This document shows positions 16,627-22,142 of a DNA stretch of 22,333 nt, piece by piece. The DNA comes from Amarobacter sp035326025. Its GTDB lineage: Bacteria; Chloroflexota; Dehalococcoidia; Tepidiformales; Tepidiformaceae. Position 1 is the first letter of the stretch. The number at the start of each line of letters is the position of its first letter. Where the stretch lies: contig DAOKYT010000047.1 in assembly GCA_035326025.1 (NCBI GenBank), positions 1-22,333 on the forward strand, written 5' to 3'. A program made the position numbers and the translations under genes. The notes under the pieces are model-generated. The model did no database searches. It worked only from the letters and a program-made list of their open reading frames with translations, and was not told where the DNA came from.

Positions 16627-16720
16627 GCCGGGTGAAGTCCTCGCGGGTTTGCGTTAGAGGAAGGCTCTCTACAACGAAGAGAGTAACCCCTAATCAGCAA
16701 AAACCGCCACTGTCAATCCC
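16627..16720 (-). promoter_or_regulatory. Portal 5' leader: possible promoter and hairpin
   Basis: The minus strand holds a perfect TTGACA (16716 to 16711) with only a poor -10 match (TTAGGG, 17-base spacing). Downstream is a perfect 6-bp inverted repeat, CTCTCT at 16665 to 16670 and AGAGAG at 16678 to 16683 on the plus strand, with a 7-base loop. There is no T-run, so it is not a convincing terminator. The pair could set a separate level of portal expression, but evidence is weak. Confidence 0.25.
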
Positions 16721-16816
16721 CTAGCCTCCGCTGAGGCGGACGAAAGCGGTGCCCACAAAGACGAAGATCACCAGCCAGGCGATGCCCTTCACGATGAGGT
16801 CGGTCAGGTCGTCCAT
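16721..16816 (-). CDS. Possible 31-aa single-pass membrane peptide
   Basis: The ORF starts with ATG 12 bases after the large terminase stop and reads MDDLTDLIVKGIAW followed by LVIFVFVGTAFVRLSGG. Residues 8 to 26 make one clean membrane helix with an acidic N-terminus and one Arg after the helix. It fills otherwise empty space between two packaging genes on the same strand. The ribosome binding site is weak (TAGG). Small phage membrane peptides include holin-like, superinfection-exclusion and lysis proteins; nothing here selects among these. It is below usual gene-calling lengths. Confidence 0.5.
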   Translation of the reverse strand: MDDLTDLIVKGIAWLVIFVFVGTAFVRLSGG

Positions 16817-16828
16817 GCGGACAGCCTA

Positions 16829-18397
16829 TCACGCCACCACAAGCTCCCACGGGACCGCCCGGACCTCCGAGTAGTCCTGCTTCACCCCGGCCGCGCCAAA
16901 GGTCCAGTACGCGCCGTAGTTGATCGCCTTGATCGCGTCATCATCGACCGGGATCGGGTCGTCACTCGTGATCGTCCCCTCCCGGTTCTTCTTGTTCCGG
17001 TGCAGGTTGTACTCACCGGCCCACTCCTGTCCGTCCACCACCCCCCCGAACAACGGCGCCGCGGCGTCCGGGGCAATCATCAGCCTCGGCCCTTTCGGGT
17101 CCACCAGCACCCGGCGCCGGTGGTCGTTGTTGAAGACGCGGTTGGCCTCTTCCTCGTCCCACGAGTTCAATAGCGCCCGCTTGTGGATGTCGTAGCCCGC
17201 GGCCAGGGGCACCGGCTGGGTGTGAATGTAAATCCGGTTGCCCGTGTGCTTCGGCCAGAGGTTCGACCACTGCTCAATCACTGCCGCACCATTCGCATTC
17301 CGCTGCCGCGCCGCGAAGTCCATCACCGCGCTCCCCACATTCGCCGCCCACGGCCGGCCCGCGCACTCCTCGATGATGTCCTCCGCCGTCCTCCCCCACC
17401 GATAGACGCAATCGATCAGCCATGCCGTGTTCTCGTCCATCTGCACCGCGAAGGTCGCATACGCATGGCTCGTCCCCGGGTCCGACCACAGCACCACCGG
17501 CTGGCTCGGGTCGTAGGAAACCCCCAGGTTCGGATACCTGTGCCGCACATGCACCCGCTCGTTCGCATACCGCATCACCAGGTCCGACCGCTTCGTCGGC
17601 TCACCGCCATACTTCTCCGCAAACCGCTCCGGCGTCATCGACTTCTCGCGCGCCAGAATCTCCGGGTCCGTCCTCCCGCCCGGGTACACCACCAGGTTCT
17701 CCCACGACGGCAGGCTGTAGAACACCCCCATCGCACCCGGCTTTGCCCACGACTCCGCCTGCAACGAGTACCACGGCCCCTTCGTGTTCTCGAACGTCCC
17801 CTCCAGGAACACCCACCCCCGCGTCTGACTCACCCGCCCGACCGCGTTCTCGAACGCATCCCTCACCGTCTGCGCCGCCTCCGCCATCACAATCCCCCGA
17901 TACGGCCTCGACGCAATCTTCGTCACATCGCTCGCCGTCAACGTCACCACTTCCGCGCCACAGAACGGGAACGTCAGCTTCCAACTCGCGTTCTCCGGCG
18001 TCCTCATGTCATGCGGTACCCCCGCCTCCTCCAACAGCCGGCTCAAATGCCGCATCTCCTCCTGGGCCATCGCATACGAGTCCGCCAACACGCCCCACAG
18101 GTCGTCCTTCACCCCCCGCTGCGTGTACCGCCACAAAAAATCCAAGTAGATCCGCAGCCCGCCCATGAAGCTCTTCCCAGCTCGCCAACCACCCGCCGCC
18201 TGGATGAACCGGCTCCGGTCCTCCATCACCGCCCGCTGGTTGCCCTGCAACCGAATCCCCTTCTCCCACAACCGCTGCCCGACAATGACCTCGCCCGTCT
18301 CCAAGTTCACATAGTCCGGCCCCACCGGCGCCGGGTGCTTCCCCAACACCGACGCGATGAACTTCCCCGGAGGCCAATCAGCGAGCTTCTCTGCCAC
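16829..18397 (-). CDS. terL: Terminase large subunit, 522 aa
   Basis: This is the ATPase and nuclease motor that packages DNA into the procapsid through the portal. The Walker A loop is GGWRAGKS at residues 69 to 76. The Walker B-like strand is GIVMAEAA at 168 to 175, with Glu173 kept but Ala172 where Asp is usual. The C-terminal RNase H-like nuclease has candidate metal ligands Asp306 (VLWSDPGTSHAYATF), Asp360 (GSAVMDFAA) and the DDD at 485 to 487 (PIPVDDDAIKA). Length is normal for the family. The start is GTG with a GGTGGG stretch just upstream. It is separated from the small subunit gene by 239 bases. Confidence 0.93.
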   Translation of the reverse strand: MAEKLADWPPGKFIASVLGKHPAPVGPDYVNLETGEVIVGQRLWEKGIRLQGNQRAVMEDRSRFIQAAGGWRAGKSFMGGLRIYLDFLWRYTQRGVKDDLWGVLADSYAMAQEEMRHLSRLLEEAGVPHDMRTPENASWKLTFPFCGAEVVTLTASDVTKIASRPYRGIVMAEAAQTVRDAFENAVGRVSQTRGWVFLEGTFENTKGPWYSLQAESWAKPGAMGVFYSLPSWENLVVYPGGRTDPEILAREKSMTPERFAEKYGGEPTKRSDLVMRYANERVHVRHRYPNLGVSYDPSQPVVLWSDPGTSHAYATFAVQMDENTAWLIDCVYRWGRTAEDIIEECAGRPWAANVGSAVMDFAARQRNANGAAVIEQWSNLWPKHTGNRIYIHTQPVPLAAGYDIHKRALLNSWDEEEANRVFNNDHRRRVLVDPKGPRLMIAPDAAAPLFGGVVDGQEWAGEYNLHRNKKNREGTITSDDPIPVDDDAIKAINYGAYWTFGAAGVKQDYSEVRAVPWELVVA

Positions 18398-18636
18398 TTC
18401 CCACCCAGCCTACACGACCACTACCGCAAAAGCCCCCGCACGAGCACAATCCCTGAACCACTTTTTGCTAACACAGTTTCCAGATTCAAGCCCCGCACGG
18501 GTTTCAGTTTCCGTAGGGGACCCCTGAGACACATGCGCGCGTCCTTCATCCCCCTCCTGCCACCCACCCCCCGTCGACCTCGCCTGGCCACCCCGAACGA
18601 GTGCCGCCGATGGCACGGATGATGTTCGCACTATAG
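18398..18636 (-). other. Gap between terminase genes; short ORFs and palindromes, no clear gene
   Basis: Terminase genes usually touch or overlap, so this gap is unusual. Its minus strand contains an 11-base palindrome AGGGGACCCCT with a central unpaired base, a CCCGTGCGGG inverted repeat, and two copies of GGAAACTG. A 42-codon ORF (18421 to 18549) starts with ATG preceded by AGGAGG at 3 bases and encodes a basic peptide beginning MKDARMCLRGPLRKLKPVRG. A 73-codon GTG frame (18410 to 18631) overlaps it. Neither has recognisable features. A packaging recognition site or remnant of a lost gene is possible. Confidence 0.35.
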
Positions 18637-19212
18637 TTATTCTGTCCGATCTGAGTCTGCGGGCCCATCATCGCTCCACCCTTGGACCATGTTGCCGAGG
18701 GCTATCTCGGCGCGATGGGTGACCTCCATGGCGATCTGCTGCTTCTCTCGATACTCGGGGGCTCGGCTCTTCGCGACCAGCTCCAGGGCACGCATCGAAC
18801 CGCGATCCTCGGGGCCGGCCAGAGCCCGCTGATGCAGCTCACGCTCGAACGTGCGGGAGAAGCCCCAATCGGCCGCCTTCCGCAGCGCCTGGGCGAACTC
18901 AGGATGGCGCTTCCCCCAATCTGTGACGGTATCGCCAGTCACGCCGACGGTAGCGGCCGCCATTCGCTGCGAGTAACCGCGGAGCATCGCCACCAGGACA
19001 CCCCGCGCCCGACCGTTGAACGGCTCCAAGAGACCCGAGATTTCCTCTGCCGGCAACGACACGACGCTGAAGCCATCGGCGTTGAGGGTGAGATGTTGGG
19101 CGAGCTGGTCGATGGTCTCGGGGAGTAGTGGTGGGGTGACGTCATCGGCCATCGGTCCCAGAGGTTTCATGCCGCGAACGTTGCGAACAGCGTTAGGGCC
19201 TGGGTTTGCCAT
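18637..19212 (-). CDS. terS: Terminase small subunit, 191 aa
   Basis: This protein recognises phage DNA and hands it to the large subunit. Residues 70 to 102 form a helix-turn-helix (GVLVAMLRGYSQRMAAATVG followed by VTGDTVTDWGKRHPEF), the usual DNA-binding part. The segment ALELVAKSRAPEYREKQQI at about 142 to 160 matches the central or oligomerisation part seen in many small terminases of this type. A longer frame reaches 19275, but its extra 21 residues look non-coding, and I take the ATG at 19212; the ribosome binding site is weak for either. It is the first gene of the leftward operon. Confidence 0.85.
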   Translation of the reverse strand: MANPGPNAVRNVRGMKPLGPMADDVTPPLLPETIDQLAQHLTLNADGFSVVSLPAEEISGLLEPFNGRARGVLVAMLRGYSQRMAAATVGVTGDTVTDWGKRHPEFAQALRKAADWGFSRTFERELHQRALAGPEDRGSMRALELVAKSRAPEYREKQQIAMEVTHRAEIALGNMVQGWSDDGPADSDRTE

Positions 19213-19433
19213 GGGTAGAGTGTAGCTCACCAGGAGTAGAGAGCGCTCGCGGAGCGAGCAAGAGGCGATCCACAAATTGAAAAACCATGCGCTGTCGATG
19301 GAAGGGTTTAACCGTGATCGCCCGATGATTCAACAGAGGGAGAGCGTGCCGGAGGCGAGCCAGGCACTGGCATAGCGTGGGGACGGCGCTACGGAGGTCT
19401 TCGCTGTGGAGGCGGACCCCCTTCGCTCAGGAG

Positions 19434-19592
19434 AAGCGTACCACATTCACGCAACTGTACAATTCTTTGAGTCCATGGCGAGACATAAGGGGAGGGTTTC
19501 GGGGAAGTGTGGCAAAGCGTAACAAGGGGTGTTGCGCTTTTCTCGGGGCCTGGGGCAAGCGTGACGCGGAAGTGTGGCGGAAGCGTAACAAG
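19434..19592 (+). repeat. Cluster of AAGCGTRMC repeats (iteron or operator candidate)
   Basis: AAGCGTACC lies at 19434 to 19442, AAGCGTAAC at 19515 to 19523, AAGCGTGAC at 19557 to 19565 and AAGCGTAAC at 19581 to 19589. Two copies belong to a longer direct repeat, GAAGTGTGGC plus one or two bases plus AAGCGTAACAAG, at 19504 to 19526 and 19569 to 19592. An inverted copy GTTGCGCTTT at 19531 to 19540 pairs with AAAGCGTAAC at 19514 to 19523 as a 10-bp dyad with one G-T pair and a 7-base spacer. Such clusters serve replication initiators or repressors. Confidence 0.55.
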
Positions 19593-19656
19593 CATGACGA
19601 TGGATCGCTTCCCCCCGAGCCGACCACGACCACTAGGTAAAGATTCACGACCACTA

Positions 19657-19676
19657 TTGACACGTCATGATATAAG
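19657..19676 (+). promoter_or_regulatory. Extended -10 promoter candidate for small-gene module
   Basis: TGATATAAG (19668 to 19676) matches an extended -10 element (TGnTATAAT with one mismatch). TTGACA occurs at 19657 to 19662 but only 8 bases away, too close to act as its -35. Transcription would start near 19683 and give a leader of about 45 bases before the first small gene. Confidence 0.4.
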
Positions 19677-19728
19677 GGTCTTGCGCTCTTGGATCAGGAG
19701 CGACACCAACCCATGGAGGGTCAAGACG

Positions 19729-19884
19729 TTGACCGCCAACACCGACATCCACCCGAGCTATGCGGCTGCGCTCGACGCGATCCGCGCCTGGAACGCTCTC
19801 CCGGCCAGCGTGCGGATCGCTGTGATCGAGCAGGGCGCCGCGCTCCCGGTGACGATCGCCGACTGGCCGAAGGGCAGGCCGTAG
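19729..19884 (+). CDS. Small uncharacterised protein, 51 aa
   Basis: The frame starts at TTG with GGAGGG 8 bases upstream and reads MTANTDIHPSYAAALDAIRA, then a helix-turn-helix-length second half ending in VTIADWPKGRP. The composition is ordinary protein-like with no Cys, membrane segment or named domain. It stops two bases before the next start. A longer frame extends upstream into the repeat region, but that part has no start with a ribosome binding site near it. It is the first gene of cassette A. Confidence 0.6.
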   Translation: MTANTDIHPSYAAALDAIRAWNALPASVRIAVIEQGAALPVTIADWPKGRP

Positions 19885-19886
19885 GA

Positions 19887-20213
19887 ATGAGCGGCTCGCT
19901 GGACCGCATCGCCAACGCGCAGCAATGCCCGTACTGCAGGCAATGGATCACCCTCCCACTACGCCGGGCCCGAGCCGCGTTCGGCGCCCACAAGCTGACG
20001 TGCCGGCAGGAAATCCCCGGCGCCGTCCAGGTGCCGGAACCGCGCGAGCGGCCGTATCCATCCAACCCCGCCGAGGCGCACGCCCTGGCCACCTGCAACG
20101 CATGGGTGGAGTCCACCGTGAAGCGCGCAACCCTCTGGGATGGCGTGCAGGACACCCATCAGACCGAGGCCGAGCTGAACGGCTTTCGCGCCACACAAGG
20201 AGCCCTGCTATGA
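19887..20213 (+). CDS. C2HC zinc-finger-like small protein, 108 aa
   Basis: The N-terminal part contains CPYCRQW and, after a basic stretch, FGAHKLTC, a Cys2-His-Cys zinc-binding pattern (residues about 13 to 38). A Pro-rich linker follows, then a helical C-terminus ending with DTHQTEAELNGFRAT, a motif shared with the 67-residue protein at 20678. The ATG at 19887 is chosen because AGGGCAGG lies 8 bases before it; the frame remains open further upstream, but that stretch overlaps the previous gene and has no zinc-type features. Likely a small nucleic-acid or protein-binding factor; function unknown. Confidence 0.75.
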   Translation: MSGSLDRIANAQQCPYCRQWITLPLRRARAAFGAHKLTCRQEIPGAVQVPEPRERPYPSNPAEAHALATCNAWVESTVKRATLWDGVQDTHQTEAELNGFRATQGALL

Positions 20214-20316
20214 CGATCCTCTAGGACACGTCACACGCTCCCCCTTGCCGGTAGACGGATACCGGCATCAGGCAGCACGTAGACGCGCTGACACCAACCA
20301 CCGAGGAGACTCAGAC
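20214..20316 (+). promoter_or_regulatory. Intercassette region with 8-bp hairpin
   Basis: A perfect 8-bp inverted repeat, TGCCGGTA at 20246 to 20253 and TACCGGCA at 20260 to 20267 with loop GACGGA, lies between cassettes A and B. No T-run follows, so it is not a standard intrinsic terminator. I could not find a convincing promoter in front of it. It may be a processing, operator or transcript-stability element. Confidence 0.45.
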
Positions 20317-20559
20317 GTGAGCACCACACTATCCGCCGTCCAGCGCCGAGACCTCAAGCGCGCATTGCGCCAGCGCCTACAAAGCGGGGCGCCAATCCAC
20401 ACGCTCCACCTCTCACAGCGGGAACTGAGCTACCTCGTCGATGCCGCGACCGCCTACCAGCCCGACCACCGCGACGCACCCGAGGAGCCAATCGAACACT
20501 GCCCGACCTGCGGAAAGGCCTTCCCAAACGAGGACCCGATCTGTCCGGTGTGTGACTGA
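20317..20559 (+). CDS. Zinc-ribbon small protein, 80 aa
   Basis: The start is GTG with GAGGAGA about 7 bases upstream; a longer ATG frame has no ribosome binding site and includes the hairpin. Residues 1 to 45 are helical and basic (LSAVQRRDLKRALRQRLQSG), followed by LHLSQRELSYLVDAATAY. The C-terminal 20 residues are a compact zinc ribbon, CPTCGKAFPNEDPICPVCD, with two Cys pairs. This arrangement suggests a small adaptor or regulator. No family is recognised. It is the first gene of cassette B and ends two bases before the next start. Confidence 0.75.
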   Translation: MSTTLSAVQRRDLKRALRQRLQSGAPIHTLHLSQRELSYLVDAATAYQPDHRDAPEEPIEHCPTCGKAFPNEDPICPVCD

Positions 20560-20561
20560 CC

Positions 20562-20681
20562 GTGATCTGGCTCGCCCTCTTCACCGCCTACTGTTTCGCC
20601 TGCGCGCTCTGGTCCCTCACCGAGCAGCGCGAGCGCGACGACATCCGCCGGCGCCTGGATAAGCTCAGGAGGAGGCGATGA
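20562..20681 (+). CDS. 39-aa single-pass membrane protein
   Basis: A GTG start two bases after the preceding stop opens a frame MIWLALFTAYCFACALWSL followed by TEQRERDDIRRRLDKLRRRR. Residues 2 to 19 form a membrane helix and the remaining 20 residues are a highly basic helix that would face the cytoplasm. It overlaps the next gene by ATGA. No separate ribosome binding site is visible, so it would rely on coupling. It fills the space between two well-supported genes exactly, which supports it being real. Membrane-anchored basic peptides in phages can act in exclusion, lysis control or host-protein binding; none is shown here. Confidence 0.65.
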   Translation: MIWLALFTAYCFACALWSLTEQRERDDIRRRLDKLRRRR

Positions 20682-20881
20682 TCGAACTCCGCTACCTCTG
20701 CCACCACCGCTTCACCGCCGCAGTCAAAGGCGACCGATACCATGGGCTGGTGTCGGTCGCCCGGCAGTGCCCCGACTGCGAGCCCCGAACCACCGTGCTG
20801 ACCAAGGACGCCGAGGGCCACGTCCGCGATACCCACCTCACCGAACAGGAGCACAACGGATGGAGGATCACCCGAGCATGA
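20678..20881 (+). CDS. Small Cys/His protein with shared C-terminal motif, 67 aa
   Basis: The ATG overlaps the previous stop, with AGGAGGAGG just upstream, a strong ribosome binding site. The protein has LCHHRF near residue 8 and CPDC at about 31 to 34, a possible zinc site. The C-terminus reads DTHLTEQEHNGWRIT and matches the end of the 108-residue protein of cassette A at 10 of 15 positions. It overlaps the following helix-turn-helix gene by ATGA. Function unknown; a small binding module is likely. Confidence 0.75.
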   Translation: MIELRYLCHHRFTAAVKGDRYHGLVSVARQCPDCEPRTTVLTKDAEGHVRDTHLTEQEHNGWRITRA

Positions 20882-21099
20882 CCCCGAACGAAATCCGCGA
20901 CATCAGGATCGACCTGGGCATGACCCAGGATGCATTCGCCCGCGCATTAGGAGTGTTCCTCCGCACGGTGCAGCGATGGGAGGCTGGCACCACCGGCATC
21001 CCCGAGAAGCGCGCCGAGGCCGCCCGCGCCCTCCGGGATCGCAGAACATCCAACACGCGAGCCCTAGCAACCACAACAGAGAACGGAAACGAGCTATGA
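20878..21099 (+). CDS. XRE-family helix-turn-helix regulator, 73 aa
   Basis: Residues 3 to 37 form a Cro/CI-type helix-turn-helix: IRDIRIDLGMTQDAFARALG, then VFLRTVQRWEAG. Such small single-domain proteins bind operator DNA as dimers and often repress their own operon. The C-terminal 30 residues are Ala/Arg-rich and probably flexible. GGAGGAT lies about 10 bases before the ATG, inside the end of the previous gene. It is related to the protein at 22139, with 18 identical residues in the first 42, ungapped. As last gene of cassette B it may regulate this module. Confidence 0.85.
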   Translation: MTPNEIRDIRIDLGMTQDAFARALGVFLRTVQRWEAGTTGIPEKRAEAARALRDRRTSNTRALATTTENGNEL

Positions 21100-21125
21100 C
21101 CAGCCTCAAACTCGCCTTTACCTAT

Positions 21126-21140
21126 GTTGCATCACGCAAC
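21126..21140 (+). repeat. Short inverted repeat GTTGC-ATCAC-GCAAC
   Basis: A perfect 5-bp arm pair with a 5-base spacer overlaps the -35 element of the candidate promoter for cassette C. This is a sensible place for a repressor operator. The XRE protein encoded just upstream is a natural candidate ligand; that link is inferred. Confidence 0.35.
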
Positions 21141-21155
21141 AGCACGTGAGATACT
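21127..21155 (+). promoter_or_regulatory. Promoter candidate for cassette C
   Basis: TTGCAT (21127 to 21132) and GATACT (21150 to 21155) are separated by exactly 17 bases, and TGA precedes the -10 as in extended -10 promoters. Each hexamer matches the sigma-70 consensus at four of six positions. The predicted start point is about 21162, at the foot of the following hairpin. Confidence 0.45.
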
Positions 21156-21162
21156 GAGGTTG

Positions 21163-21188
21163 TCCCGGAGGGGTGGAGCCCTCCGGGA
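21163..21188 (+). repeat. 10-bp perfect hairpin before cassette C
   Basis: TCCCGGAGGG (21163 to 21172) pairs perfectly with CCCTCCGGGA (21179 to 21188) around the loop GTGGAG. No U-tract follows. If the promoter just upstream is used, this stem is at the 5' end of the transcript, where such structures can protect the message from decay. It could alternatively be a protein-binding dyad. Confidence 0.6.
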
Positions 21189-21211
21189 ACACCACCGCGG
21201 AGGACCCCGCA

Positions 21212-21619
21212 ATGGCCACCACCGATACTACCAACCGCCGTCCCGAACCGCTGCCCGGCTACGCCTACTGCACCCCCACCTGCTACTGCAAAAACTGCCG
21301 GCGCGTCGAGGACGAAGCCCGCGCCCACCAGGCCGACCAGGCCCGCGCGGCGGAGGCCCTGACCCTGATCGGCGACGAGCGCATCATGGACGCGATGTAC
21401 GCCGGGACGTGCGCACGCTGCGGCCAGCGGTTCGCCGCCGGCACCCGCATCGCCTACAGCCGCCAGTACCGCACCGCCCGCCACGCCTCCTGCGCAGCCG
21501 GCGCCGCCAGCGCGGCTACCTGCCCGGGTTGCGGCGTCCAGGGCAATCCGCGCACGTGGAGCTCCACCGCCATCTATGGCCCGGCATGCCCCGACTGCTA
21601 CGACCGCCTGAGCGAGTGA
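21212..21619 (+). CDS. Multi-zinc-site protein, 135 aa
   Basis: Three Cys groups are visible: YCTPTCYCKNC at residues 19 to 29, CARCGQRFAAGTRIAY with a following RHASC at about 68 to 95, and CPGCGVQGNPRTW with CPDC at about 104 to 130. The middle group follows a Cys-pair then His/Cys layout seen in small phage and actinobacterial zinc fingers. Several zinc ions could be bound. I chose the ATG at 21212 because CGGAGGA lies 7 bases before it; the earlier in-frame ATG at 21173 lies inside the hairpin. Role unknown, probably nucleic-acid or protein binding. Confidence 0.8.
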   Translation: MATTDTTNRRPEPLPGYAYCTPTCYCKNCRRVEDEARAHQADQARAAEALTLIGDERIMDAMYAGTCARCGQRFAAGTRIAYSRQYRTARHASCAAGAASAATCPGCGVQGNPRTWSSTAIYGPACPDCYDRLSE

Positions 21620-21631
21620 GAGGACACGACG

Positions 21632-21871
21632 ATGGACATCACCGACCGCCCGGAACTCTGGGAAGCGCACCTCGCCATGCAAAACGCCATCGATGAACTC
21701 AGCCGCATCGCCAGGACAGCCATCCGTACCGATACCCCCGAGGGTTCGGAGATCCACGGCCGCATCTACTCCCTCATCAACCCCGCTCAGGCGCTCCTGA
21801 ACCGCTGGTACGCCGAGCACATCGACGCACCGGCGGCGGCGGCGCTCGCCGAGAACTGGGTGGACGACTGA
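21632..21871 (+). CDS. Small helical protein, 79 aa
   Basis: The ATG follows AGAGGA at about 8 bases and lies 12 bases after the previous stop. The protein is predicted nearly all alpha-helical and acidic: LWEAHLAMQNAIDELSRIAR, then GSEIHGRIYSLINPAQALLN and a short Ala-rich end. No Cys, membrane segment or recognised domain. It is the second gene of cassette C. Confidence 0.75.
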   Translation: MDITDRPELWEAHLAMQNAIDELSRIARTAIRTDTPEGSEIHGRIYSLINPAQALLNRWYAEHIDAPAAAALAENWVDD

Positions 21872-21872
21872 G

Positions 21873-22142
21873 ATGGCGACGCTCTATATCTCCCACAACG
21901 GCATCCGGGCCGACCGCGATATCGAACCGCCCCGCGTCAACTGGCTGCACAGCATCGGGGGGGCCCAGTACGTTCCCTCGCATGACCGCCGGGCGCACGC
22001 CATGGGCCTGCCACACGAGTGCTCCCGTGTCCGTTCGGGCCGCGAGTACATCGGGCAGATCGAGGACTACCGCGAGGCCCGCCGCGTCCTCCTCGAACAG
22101 TACGCCGGGCACACGCTCATCTGGTTGGGAGACTGGTCATGA
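21873..22142 (+). CDS. Uncharacterised protein, 89 aa
   Basis: The ATG lies one base after the previous stop, with a GGTGG stretch about 9 bases upstream in the end of that gene. The sequence starts ATLYISHNGIRADRD and has RVNWLHSIGG, then HDRRAHAMGLPHECSRVRSG, and ends YAGHTLIWLGDWS. It is a mixed alpha/beta protein with several His and Trp but no motif I recognise. It overlaps the next gene by ATGA. Confidence 0.75.
   Translation: MATLYISHNGIRADRDIEPPRVNWLHSIGGAQYVPSHDRRAHAMGLPHECSRVRSGREYIGQIEDYREARRVLLEQYAGHTLIWLGDWS

Larger units (their letters stand above)
19213..19728. promoter_or_regulatory. Non-coding control region between divergent modules
   Basis: About 515 bases separate the leftward late genes from the rightward small genes. 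Most lacks convincing coding. It contains a small dyad near 19228 to 19252 (CGCTCGCGGAGCG), the short repeat cluster annotated separately, TACAAT at 19457 to 19462, and a promoter-like TGATATAAG near 19670. I found no convincing -35/-10 pair facing the terminase side, although one must exist if transcription starts here. The layout fits a divergent control region and possibly an origin. Confidence 0.5.

Noticed and set aside
16665..16683. Hairpin upstream of portal as an intrinsic terminator
   Set aside because: The stem is only 6 bp, AT-containing, and not followed by a T-run on either strand.
19298..19375. 25-codon ATG frame in the control region
   Set aside because: There is no ribosome binding site and no recognisable protein character.
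19377..19640. 87-codon plus-strand frame and 68-codon minus-strand frame across the repeat region
   Set aside because: The translations are low quality and their repeated xKRN or VTL pieces come from the DNA repeats; no start has a good ribosome binding site.
21096..21149. 17-codon frame starting at the ATGA overlap after the first XRE gene
   Set aside because: It is very short, weakly preceded by a ribosome site, and overlaps the candidate promoter; kept only as part of the junction observation.
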